5,014 nt of DNA from Thermoprotei archaeon (GCA_015661745.1 DQVL01000162.1:1-5014); one strand, 5' to 3'; shown: positions 1 to 5,014, numbered from the stretch's first letter. Made by a program: numbers and translations. Notes: a model not told the origin generated them from the letters alone.

Positions 1-66
1 AACACCCTTTACCACTTTACTTGGCTTATACATAAACTCTTTAGCATGTAAATATAGAACCCTCAT
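1..66 (-). CDS. Probable N-terminus of archaeal threonyl-tRNA synthetase (partial, runs off left edge)
   Basis: Reading leftwards from an ATG at 66-64, 22 codons stay open to the edge and begin MRVLYLHAKEFMYKPSKVV. The pattern Met-Arg-Val-Leu-x-x-His-Ala-x-x-Phe-x-Tyr resembles the start of the archaeal ThrRS N-terminal editing domain (a D-aminoacyl-tRNA deacylase-like fold that removes Ser from mischarged tRNA-Thr), where a basic Leu-Ile-His-Ser/Ala strand opens the protein. This rests on 22 residues recalled from family knowledge, so the product is tentative. No Shine-Dalgarno sequence precedes the ATG. A TATA-like stretch centred near 90 would place transcription start almost at the ATG, which fits a leaderless mRNA. 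The gene is divergent from the GlmU-like gene at 123. If it is not ThrRS, it remains the start of an unidentified gene. Confidence 0.5.
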   Translation of the reverse strand, partial: MRVLYLHAKEFMYKPSKVVKGV

Positions 67-122
67 AACAACAATTTGATACTGATTAAAATCTAATATC
101 TTTATATAAATATCCATATTCT
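67..122. promoter_or_regulatory. Divergent promoter region between the left-edge gene and the GlmU-like gene
   Basis: This 56-bp A+T-rich spacer separates two divergent start codons. It holds two TATA-like elements: GATTAAAATC at 84-93 and the perfect palindrome TTTATATAAA at 101-110. With the archaeal spacing of roughly 25 bp from TATA centre to transcription start, the first box could serve either gene: start near 115 for the rightward gene or near 64 for the leftward one. The second box suits only the leftward gene (start near 79), because for the rightward gene it would fire inside the coding region. There is no Shine-Dalgarno motif on either side, so both mRNAs are probably leaderless or nearly so. 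The assignment is inferred from spacing only. Confidence 0.4.
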
Positions 123-1328
123 ATGAGAGTAATATTTATGGATATTCCCACTAAACCAATGTCATTAAAATGGTTCTCTCTATTTAGCCCCCCCATACTT
201 TGGCCGTTATATGGTATATCATTATATGAGATTTTGTCTATGGAGGGTATAGATACATCGTTGTTTACAAATAACAAAATAGTTGGATCCATATGGAGAA
301 AGCGATTTGGAGTTAAGACTGTAGATCGTTATTCAAAGGAGTCATTAATAATGAACTATAGATTATATGGATATCCAGAGACAATTATTGAGGCCCTAAA
401 TAGACTGTCTAGCTTAGACAGTAAGGAGGATCTCCTGATTACTATTAACGGATACAATGCCTTCATCTACACCACATCAGGTTTTGACATCCATTATCTT
501 AACAAGTCTCAAAATAAAATCAAGAAAATGAATATAGATATTCCAGGGTTATATATATATGATAATCCTTGGGATTTATTAAAGACTTATTTAAATCTAG
601 ATCTAAAAAGGATTTTGAAATTTATACTTAGTCGTCTATCATTTGAGGAGGTATATGATGGTCTTTATGTAAAGGGGAATGTAGATATTAACGATAGATA
701 TACATATATAGATTCTAGTGGTGGTTGGATTCTTTTATTTGATGATGTAAATTTAGAAGGATTTAACTTTTTGAAGGGTCCACTAGTAGTAGGTGGTAAA
801 ACTTTGCTTTCCAATTCTAAAATACATAATTCAATAATTGGCCCAGTATGTAAAATAGGATCAGAGGTAAGTGACTCTATATTACTGGGGTATTCCAACT
901 CAGCCCACTTTGGGTATATCGGGCATTCACTGATTGGATATTGGGTGAATATTGGAGCAGGAACAGTTTTTAGTGACCTTAAAAATACATATGGACCGAT
1001 GAAGTTCTGGTTTATGGGTAATAGGTATGATCTAGGCGTAATAAAATTTGGAAGTATCGTTGGAGATTATGCCAAAACAAGTATAAATACATCAATATAT
1101 GGTGGAAGATTTATAGGCTTATCATCTCATGTATCGGGATTAGTCAGTAAAAGTATTCCACCCTTCAAAATCTTTGATGGATGGCACGATAAAGAAGAGA
1201 ATATGCATGTAGATAAAGCTATTGAGATAGCGAGGAGAATGTATGTTAGAAGGGGTGTTAATTTTATTAATGATGAGGAAAAACTATTTAGAGAGGTATT
1301 TAAAGAGTTGAAAGATGAAACTGCCTAA
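123..1328 (+). CDS. GlmU-family sugar-phosphate nucleotidyltransferase/acetyltransferase homologue with left-handed beta-helix domain
   Basis: The 401-residue protein resembles the alternative GlmU family (about 400 residues, best known from Bacteroidetes), a putative two-domain maker of N-acetylated nucleotide sugars. Residues 1-180 correspond to a nucleotidyltransferase-like half: it opens with strand MRVIFMD and has a conserved-looking INGYNAF at 108-114. Residues 215-345 are the beta-helix half, with GPVCKIGSEV at 240-249, GYSNSAHFGYIGHS at 256-269, WVNIGAGT at 274-281, SDLKNTYG at 284-291 and GDYAKTSINT at 314-323. His262 lies where GlmU has its catalytic acetyltransferase His, so acetyl transfer is plausible. 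The N-terminal half looks degenerate: the Arg-Pro and Arg-x-Gly signature I expect near residues 22-31 reads SPPILWPLYG. About 45 helical residues close the protein. I chose ATG 123 over ATG 138 because the family starts with a beta-strand equivalent to residues 2-6. No Shine-Dalgarno is present. Its stop overlaps the convergent acyltransferase gene. Substrate is unknown. Confidence 0.85.
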   Translation: MRVIFMDIPTKPMSLKWFSLFSPPILWPLYGISLYEILSMEGIDTSLFTNNKIVGSIWRKRFGVKTVDRYSKESLIMNYRLYGYPETIIEALNRLSSLDSKEDLLITINGYNAFIYTTSGFDIHYLNKSQNKIKKMNIDIPGLYIYDNPWDLLKTYLNLDLKRILKFILSRLSFEEVYDGLYVKGNVDINDRYTYIDSSGGWILLFDDVNLEGFNFLKGPLVVGGKTLLSNSKIHNSIIGPVCKIGSEVSDSILLGYSNSAHFGYIGHSLIGYWVNIGAGTVFSDLKNTYGPMKFWFMGNRYDLGVIKFGSIVGDYAKTSINTSIYGGRFIGLSSHVSGLVSKSIPPFKIFDGWHDKEENMHVDKAIEIARRMYVRRGVNFINDEEKLFREVFKELKDETA

Positions 1329-1804
1329 CCTTCTTCCCACTTTCTCCTCTTCTCAATATATTCTTTAATTGAATATCTCTTTTTAGCTGGGTTTCCATAG
1401 TAAACCATTCCAGGATGTATATTACTTGTTACTACTGAGCCCATTCCAATTACAGCTTCCTCTCCTATTTCAATGCCTGGTGCAATAACTGCACCAGCAC
1501 CTATTACAGCACCTCTCTTAACTATTGTTCCAACTAGTTTTTTAGACGGTGGATATGGATCATTGGTAAATATGACTCCCGGTCCTATAAATACGTTATC
1601 TTCTATGACGGTATATGGGGGTATATATACCATACCTTCTATCATACAGTTACTACCAATTTTAACGTTATAATCTATATGGACTAGTGAACCTATTTTA
1701 GTATTATCCCCGATGATTGTATTATCCCCTATATATGTGAAATGCCATATCTTTACATTCCTTCCGATTTTAACGTTCTTGCCTATATAGTTAACAATAT
1801 TCAT
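1325..1804 (-). CDS. Hexapeptide-repeat acyltransferase, WbpD/WlbB-like sugar N-acetyltransferase
   Basis: The 159-residue protein is almost wholly a left-handed beta-helix built of [V/I]-x-[I]-G-x-N repeats, from residue 5 to about 128, followed by the typical closing motif GNPAKKR at 137-143 and a short charged helix. IWHFTYIGDN at 19-28 and VFIGPGVIFTNDPYPPS at 71-87 resemble WbpD/WlbB, the enzymes that N-acetylate UDP-2-acetamido-3-amino-2,3-dideoxyglucuronic acid for glycan or lipopolysaccharide synthesis. The length is slightly below that family (about 190), so the exact sugar is uncertain; an acetyl-CoA-dependent amino-sugar acetyltransferase is the safest reading. It should act in the cytoplasm as a trimer, as the fold does generally. 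There is no Shine-Dalgarno. A TATA-like stretch at 1831-1842 would place transcription start near 1810, next to a start-stop ATG-TAA that abuts the true ATG. It converges on the GlmU-like gene, which may belong to the same nucleotide-sugar pathway, though opposite strands rule out an operon. Confidence 0.85.
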   Translation of the reverse strand: MNIVNYIGKNVKIGRNVKIWHFTYIGDNTIIGDNTKIGSLVHIDYNVKIGSNCMIEGMVYIPPYTVIEDNVFIGPGVIFTNDPYPPSKKLVGTIVKRGAVIGAGAVIAPGIEIGEEAVIGMGSVVTSNIHPGMVYYGNPAKKRYSIKEYIEKRRKWEEG

Positions 1805-1878
1805 TTACATGGAACAATGTATTATATCATAAATATAAAATTTAAATTAGGCATGGAAATGTATAATAAATGTCTGAT
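1805..1878. promoter_or_regulatory. Divergent promoter region for the acyltransferase gene and tRNA-Gln
   Basis: This A+T-rich spacer carries overlapping TATA-like sequences for both directions. For the tRNA, TTTAAATT at 1841-1848 lies about 33 bp before the mature 5' end. That suits initiation near 1870 and a short leader removed by RNase P. For the acyltransferase, the reverse complement of 1831-1842 reads as a TTTATATTTAT box and predicts initiation near 1810. Both are inferred from composition and spacing. Confidence 0.45.
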
Positions 1879-1908
1879 AGCCCCGTGGTGTAGCGGCCAA
1901 GCATGCCG

Positions 1909-1934
1909 ACCCCCATATATTGTGGGGGGTGTAG
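1909..1934 (+). other. tRNA intron 1, non-canonical position 29/30 (26 nt)
   Basis: This intron interrupts the 5' strand of the anticodon stem. The boundaries fit a bulge-helix-bulge motif for the archaeal splicing endonuclease. The outer helix is AAGC (1899-1902) with GCTT (1936-1939). The 4-bp central helix is ATGC (1903-1906) with GTGT (1929-1932), including two G-U pairs. The 3-nt bulges are CG|A (1907-1909) and AG|G (1933-1935). The inner helix is CCCCC (1910-1914) with GGGGG (1924-1928), closed by a 9-nt loop. Because G1934 to G1936 repeat, a shift of one base is possible, but this frame gives all four central pairs. The outer helix borrows D-arm and anticodon-loop bases, so the pre-tRNA must refold after splicing. 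Confidence 0.8.
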
Positions 1935-1942
1935 GGCTTTGG

Positions 1943-1972
1943 ATCCCTCCCGAATAAGGGGAGGTAGAGGAT
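1943..1972 (+). other. tRNA intron 2, canonical position 37/38 (30 nt)
   Basis: This intron sits one base 3' of the anticodon, the usual archaeal site. The central helix of the bulge-helix-bulge is CTTT (1937-1940) with GAGG (1967-1970), pairing C-G, U-G, U-A and U-G. The bulges are GG|A (1941-1943) and AT|C (1971-1973). The intron hairpin is CCTCCC (1946-1951) with GGGAGG (1959-1964) around a 7-nt loop. The outer helix is the mature anticodon stem itself, so intron 1 probably has to leave first for this site to form. Cuts shifted by one or two bases also give a legal anticodon stem, with A at position 38, but they break the central helix. Confidence 0.8.
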
Positions 1973-2018
1973 CCCCGGTGACCCCGGTTCGAATCCGGGC
2001 GGGGCTACCATAATATCA

Positions 2019-3659
2019 TCATATTCTCTTCCTTATTTTAGCTGCATATATCTCAAATTTGGTTATAAGTTCTCTCCTCATATCCTTATACTGATCTAAT
2101 GTTATTGCTCTTCTTCTCCTACTATCTTCAAGTTTATTAATCTCTTCATATGCCTTCTCAATTTCTTTGATCTCTTCTAATATCTCCTTAAGTAACTTAT
2201 TCTCTTCCGCTAGTTTATCAATAATTCCTCTACTTTTCGATAAACTCTTCTTTAAAGTCTTAATACTTCTTTGTATTCTAGTTTTTTCCTTCACATATTC
2301 TCTGTCTTTTATCAATCCCTCTAAATGTCTCCTCTCTAAATCGATTACTTGAGCCATAAGCTCCATCTGTTTTACGAAACTTTCTAGATACTTCCTAGCC
2401 TCCGTTGGAAGTTCTTCTTGAAGGATCTTGTTAGCTCCCTTATATATGAGGAATCCTACTACAATGGTAAATATCATAAACAATATATATGATACCCCGG
2501 TTTGTGTAAGGAGTGACTGTATATCCAGATTTAATATTCCCTTTATTTTTATAGCTTCACTATTCTTCGTATAATAATTAATCTCAAATCTCATGTTGTC
2601 CCAGTTTTGAATCACTATAAACTTTTCTACTGGAATGTCGGTGGGTGGTGGAAGATCTATATCTACATTTAACTGTGGAAATAGTGATTCTGTAAATGTA
2701 ACGTTATCCTCAATATAAAATTTTATATTAAACGTTATTTTGTCCCCTGGTCTTAGATCATATGGAAGCATTATCTTGTATACTCTACCAGTAAAGTCAT
2801 ACTCAACGGGAATTCCTAATTCGGTCTGAACCTCTGTTATCTTATATAGGTCGATAAACTGTATCTCGGTATCTTTAGACCATGTAATTAAATCATTATT
2901 TTTAAGTGTTATATTCATCTCACCTAGGATTTTACCTTCAAAACTTGGATATAATACCATGTTTACCCATGTATCTGCAAGGATAAGGCTTGTTTTAGAC
3001 GCTGGTTCACGGGTAAGTGGAATCTCCTCCACCAGTGACCTATTCAATATTCTAATCGTTGTCTCACTTACTAAACGGGAGATCTCAAATTGTGAAGGTA
3101 TGACTCCCTCTGGAGAAACCCTTATTTGAGAATATCCAACAGGTAGTTCCTCGGTAACAGCTGAGACGTCTAAAGGAGGTCTTATTAATACATCTGAAAC
3201 TCTAACAAATGCGTTAAGATGAAGATATGATAAGACATTGGCTGTGTATCTCCCTCCACCCTCCGGTTTAATCTCCTCTGGTTGGAATATGCTTATAAGT
3301 ATTGAGTTTACTCCAGGAACTAGACTTATTTCGATAATATAGTTCTCTTCATTACTTGTCAATATAAAATCTAAGGGTACCTCCTCCCCCTCTGCATTCG
3401 ATCCCTCTACATATATTGAATCGGTTGTTTCATTGAAATAAGACTTTGGAATATATCCCTTTAATACATCCATGCTCTGGAGTGCATCCCCCCTTATAAT
3501 TATGGCCGTATTTATATTTCCACCAAAGGTATCCATCCGTATCTCGATCTCTTCTTCAAGTGCATCTCCTTGAGGATATACATATATAACATGTGGTATC
3601 TGAAATGTCAATATTACAGCAAGTAAAATGATTCCTAAGATTCTCTGGGCTTTAATCAT
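2019..3659 (-). CDS. Signal-peptide membrane-anchored surface protein with cytoplasmic coiled coil; ribophorin I (OST1)-like layout
   Basis: I do not recognise this 546-residue protein by a definite motif. Residues 1-27 form a signal peptide (basic start, hydrophobic core 8-20). Residues 31-385 are beta-rich, with alternating hydrophobic strands, and presumably extracellular. They carry four N-X-S/T sequons at Asn76, Asn206, Asn249 and Asn319. One membrane segment follows at about 389-407, then a 140-residue charged cytoplasmic tail that is mostly coiled coil (about 415-512), ending RRRRAITLDQYKDMRRELI and a basic terminus. That order (signal peptide, large outer beta domain, one late membrane span, coiled-coil tail of about 150 residues) matches eukaryotic ribophorin I, a scaffold of the oligosaccharyltransferase complex. 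The match is in layout and tail pattern only, so it is a hypothesis; an archaeal surface or envelope protein of unknown role is the alternative. The ATG at 3659 is preceded by GTGAG (3670-3666), a weak Shine-Dalgarno. The gene is divergent from gcvPA and converges on tRNA-Gln. Confidence 0.8.
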   Translation of the reverse strand: MIKAQRILGIILLAVILTFQIPHVIYVYPQGDALEEEIEIRMDTFGGNINTAIIIRGDALQSMDVLKGYIPKSYFNETTDSIYVEGSNAEGEEVPLDFILTSNEENYIIEISLVPGVNSILISIFQPEEIKPEGGGRYTANVLSYLHLNAFVRVSDVLIRPPLDVSAVTEELPVGYSQIRVSPEGVIPSQFEISRLVSETTIRILNRSLVEEIPLTREPASKTSLILADTWVNMVLYPSFEGKILGEMNITLKNNDLITWSKDTEIQFIDLYKITEVQTELGIPVEYDFTGRVYKIMLPYDLRPGDKITFNIKFYIEDNVTFTESLFPQLNVDIDLPPPTDIPVEKFIVIQNWDNMRFEINYYTKNSEAIKIKGILNLDIQSLLTQTGVSYILFMIFTIVVGFLIYKGANKILQEELPTEARKYLESFVKQMELMAQVIDLERRHLEGLIKDREYVKEKTRIQRSIKTLKKSLSKSRGIIDKLAEENKLLKEILEEIKEIEKAYEEINKLEDSRRRRAITLDQYKDMRRELITKFEIYAAKIRKRI

Positions 3660-3721
3660 TTTAATCTCACTTAATTTCTATTTGATTGGAATTTATATTT
3701 AAGACTATATAGGTGATTATA
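3660..3721. promoter_or_regulatory. Divergent promoter region between the membrane-protein gene and gcvPA
   Basis: This 62-bp spacer separates the two start codons. Its clearest TATA-like element is TTTATATTTAA at 3692-3702, readable on both strands. For the leftward gene it predicts a start near 3671, giving a 12-nt leader that includes GTGAG. For gcvPA the same box would predict initiation at about the ATG. Yet gcvPA has a good Shine-Dalgarno, so a second A+T-rich element at 3671-3683 may be its real box. Neither has been tested. Confidence 0.45.
3711..3717 (+). promoter_or_regulatory. Shine-Dalgarno sequence of gcvPA
   Basis: AGGTGAT matches the archaeal anti-Shine-Dalgarno complement (GGAGGTGATC) and ends 4 nt before the ATG at 3722, which fixes that start. 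It is the only strong ribosome binding site in the window. The other genes have a weak one or none. Confidence 0.7.
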
Positions 3722-5014
3722 ATGTCATATCTGCCTACAGATAGAGATATAGAAGCTGTCTTGAGGTTCCTAGGATATACCGATATCGAGAAGTTTGTCG
3801 AAGCTATTCTACCTAAAAAATTTATCATAAAATCAGATTTGGATATACCATGTTTAGATGATGAACGGAGTCTACTCGAGTTCTTTAAAAGGACTGCATC
3901 AATAAATAAGGTGTATCCACCGGAAAACATATATGTTGGATTCGGGGTTGAACCAGTATATATCCCATCTATTGTCAAATATTTAATATCGAGAGGGGAA
4001 TTTCTGACTTCCTATACTCCATACCAGTCTGAGATGAGTCAAGGTATTCTCCAGGCTTTATATGAGTACCAGAGTATAATGGCTGAACTCTTGGATATGC
4101 CTGTTGTAAATAGTTCTATGTATGACTATGCATCAGCCATTGGAGAGGCTATTTTAATGGCTGAACGTATAAGAGGTCTTAATAGAGTTTTAATACCTAA
4201 AGATATGTTCCCTAATCATAAAGCAGTTGTAAAGACATATGCTTCAGGTCCTGGAATATCCTTAATTGAATATCCATCCCCAACAGTTAATGAAGAGTCC
4301 TTCTACTCATTTGTTGAGGGAGAGTTGAGGAGGGGGGTATCAGCATTATATATCGAATTTCCAGATTTAATGGGTGCCCTCTATAGTGGTATTGATGAGA
4401 TCGAGGATATGGTACATCGATATGATGCCCTATTTATAATGGGGTTTGATGTATGGAGCCTACCAATCATAAAACCACCTGGCTCTCTGGGAGCTGATAT
4501 TGCTGTGGGAGAAGGCCAGCCTTTTGGATTGGCCCAGGGTTTTGGCGGACCTTTATTAGGAATATTCGGTGTTGCTAAGGATATGAAGTTAATAAGAAAT
4601 ATGCCCGGTCGTTTAGTGGGTGAGACCGTTACAGTTGATGGCTACAGGGCATATACACTAATTCTACAGACTAGGGAGCAACATATTAGAAGGGAAAAAG
4701 CTACTTCAAACATATGTACTAATGAAACGTTATCAGCTATTCAGGCTCTAATTTACCTAGTATATCTAGGTAAGAATGGTTTATATAGATATGCTATTAA
4801 CATGTTGAAATTAAGTCATAAGTTGTATAAGAATCTATTAAATCTAGAGGGTTTTGAGAGCCTCTCTATACATCCGTTCCATAGAAGGTTCACCCTCTTA
4901 ACAGACATAGATATAGATCGTTTTCTTAAAGAAATGAGCAGACGGTCTTATCTGGCTGGATATAAATATGGAGGCGGCCGTCTTATATTACATCTTAATA
5001 CCTTCCACTCCTCC
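3722..5014 (+). CDS. gcvPA: Glycine dehydrogenase (decarboxylating) subunit 1, P-protein alpha (partial, runs off right edge)
   Basis: The product is the alpha half of the split P-protein of the glycine cleavage system. With GcvPB it uses pyridoxal phosphate to decarboxylate glycine and passes the aminomethyl group to lipoylated H-protein in the cytoplasm. The 431 visible residues match the family along their whole length: TSYTPYQSEMSQG at 96-108, NSSMYDYASA at 130-139, KPPGSLGADIAVGEGQ at 251-266, GFGGP at 273-277, MPGRLVGETVTVDG at 294-307 and REQHIRREKATSNICTN at 318-334. The alpha subunit is usually about 440-450 residues, so only a short C-terminal piece is missing. The lysine that binds pyridoxal phosphate is in GcvPB, not here. 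The ATG is fixed by AGGTGAT just upstream. In most genomes of this type gcvPB follows directly, so it is expected beyond the edge. The variant FPDLMGAL at 213-220 replaces the usual Asn-Pro-Asn-Phe-x-Gly motif. Confidence 0.96.
   Translation, partial: MSYLPTDRDIEAVLRFLGYTDIEKFVEAILPKKFIIKSDLDIPCLDDERSLLEFFKRTASINKVYPPENIYVGFGVEPVYIPSIVKYLISRGEFLTSYTPYQSEMSQGILQALYEYQSIMAELLDMPVVNSSMYDYASAIGEAILMAERIRGLNRVLIPKDMFPNHKAVVKTYASGPGISLIEYPSPTVNEESFYSFVEGELRRGVSALYIEFPDLMGALYSGIDEIEDMVHRYDALFIMGFDVWSLPIIKPPGSLGADIAVGEGQPFGLAQGFGGPLLGIFGVAKDMKLIRNMPGRLVGETVTVDGYRAYTLILQTREQHIRREKATSNICTNETLSAIQALIYLVYLGKNGLYRYAINMLKLSHKLYKNLLNLEGFESLSIHPFHRRFTLLTDIDIDRFLKEMSRRSYLAGYKYGGGRLILHLNTFHSS

Larger units (their letters stand above)
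1879..2010 (+). tRNA. tRNA-Gln (anticodon TTG) with two introns and encoded CCA
   Basis: The gene folds into a complete cloverleaf once two introns are removed. The acceptor stem is AGCCCCG (1879-1885) with CGGGGCT (2000-2006), discriminator A2007 and encoded CCA 2008-2010. The D stem is 1888-1891 with 1901-1904, and the D loop 1892-1900 contains GG. The T arm is CCCGG TTCGAAT CCGGG at 1983-1999. Mature exons are 1879-1908, 1935-1942 and 1973-2007, giving 73 nt plus CCA. The anticodon stem then becomes CCGGG/CCCGG, five perfect pairs, closing loop CTTTGGC with anticodon TTG at 1939-1941, which reads Gln CAA and by wobble CAG. The A1-U72 pair fits archaeal tRNA-Gln, which is normally charged through Glu-tRNA-Gln and GatDE amidation. 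The 3' end lies 8 bp from the stop of the convergent gene, and a T-rich stretch at 2024-2040 may terminate transcription. Confidence 0.93.

Noticed and set aside
86..292. Open frame of 68 codons on the minus strand
   Set aside because: It overlaps the start of the GlmU-like gene and the divergent promoter. The short frame starting at 66 is the better candidate for the leftward gene.
404..422. Perfect 8-bp inverted repeat with a 3-nt loop (ACTGTCTA/TAGACAGT)
   Set aside because: It lies inside coding sequence with no T-run. A perfect 8-bp hairpin with a short loop is expected about once by chance in 5 kb.
665..898. Open frame of 77 codons on the minus strand
   Set aside because: It is antisense to the well-conserved beta-helix part of the GlmU-like gene, with no promoter or recognisable product.
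1329..1360. Pyrimidine-rich stretch after the GlmU-like stop as a terminator
   Set aside because: It is the antisense of the Lys/Arg/Glu-rich C-terminus of the acyltransferase. T-runs are short and interrupted, so coding constraint explains it.
1473..1673. Open frame of 66 codons on the plus strand
   Set aside because: It is antisense to the hexapeptide repeats of the acyltransferase, and its Pro/Ile-rich translation is the mirror of those repeats.
1742..1957. Open frame of 71 codons on the plus strand
   Set aside because: It runs across the acyltransferase 5' end, a promoter region and the tRNA gene, ending inside tRNA intron 2. It is a chance frame.
1879..2010. tRNA-Glu or tRNA-Asp, suggested by the GTGTAG D-arm
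   Set aside because: After removing both introns the loop is CTTTGGC with anticodon TTG, and the A1-U72 pair also fits archaeal tRNA-Gln. No TTC, CTC or GTC anticodon can be placed.
2167..2352. Ser/Leu-rich open frame on the plus strand
   Set aside because: It is the antisense of the Lys/Glu-rich coiled coil of the membrane protein, which gives artificial hydrophobic frames.
3667..3978. Open frame of 103 codons on the minus strand
   Set aside because: It lies antisense to the start of gcvPA, which is identified by strong family motifs and a Shine-Dalgarno. The translation resembles no protein and has no start signal.
4753..4773. Perfect 8-bp inverted repeat with a 5-nt loop (TTACCTAG/CTAGGTAA)
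   Set aside because: It is inside gcvPA and arises from repeated Tyr-Leu codons. It has no terminator or operator context.

Overview
The window looks like chromosomal DNA from a thermophilic archaeon, most likely of the Thermoproteota (crenarchaeal) lineage. Four things point there: an A+T-rich genome with many AGA/AGG and ATA codons; short intergenic regions with archaeal TATA-like boxes; a tRNA gene with an encoded CCA end and two bulge-helix-bulge introns; and single-gene transcription units that alternate in strand. I cannot place it to genus. I see no mobile element, CRISPR array or phage signal.

Layout from left to right. Positions 1-66 (minus) hold the first 22 codons of a gene running off the left edge, tentatively the N-terminal editing domain of archaeal threonyl-tRNA synthetase. 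Positions 123-1328 (plus) encode a GlmU-family protein with a divergent N-terminal nucleotidyltransferase-like half and a well-preserved left-handed beta-helix half. Positions 1325-1804 (minus) encode a WbpD/WlbB-like hexapeptide acyltransferase that converges on it, with stop codons overlapping by 4 bp. Positions 1879-2010 (plus) hold tRNA-Gln(UUG), interrupted at 29/30 and 37/38. Positions 2019-3659 (minus) encode a secreted, membrane-anchored protein with a cytoplasmic coiled-coil tail, whose layout resembles ribophorin I (OST1) of the oligosaccharyltransferase complex. Positions 3722-5014 (plus) encode nearly all of glycine decarboxylase subunit 1 (GcvPA), cut off by the right edge.

Two themes recur. 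The first is sugar and glycan chemistry: two beta-helix acyltransferases of the kind that make N-acetylated nucleotide sugars, and a surface protein with four N-glycosylation sequons that may itself be related to glycosylation machinery. The second is translation: a tRNA gene and a probable aminoacyl-tRNA synthetase. The genes alternate in strand, so no operon is visible apart from whatever follows gcvPA. The observations most worth checking are the doubly interrupted tRNA with a non-canonical anticodon-stem intron, the ribophorin-like protein, and the GlmU homologue that seems to have lost the Arg residues of its N-terminal signature.
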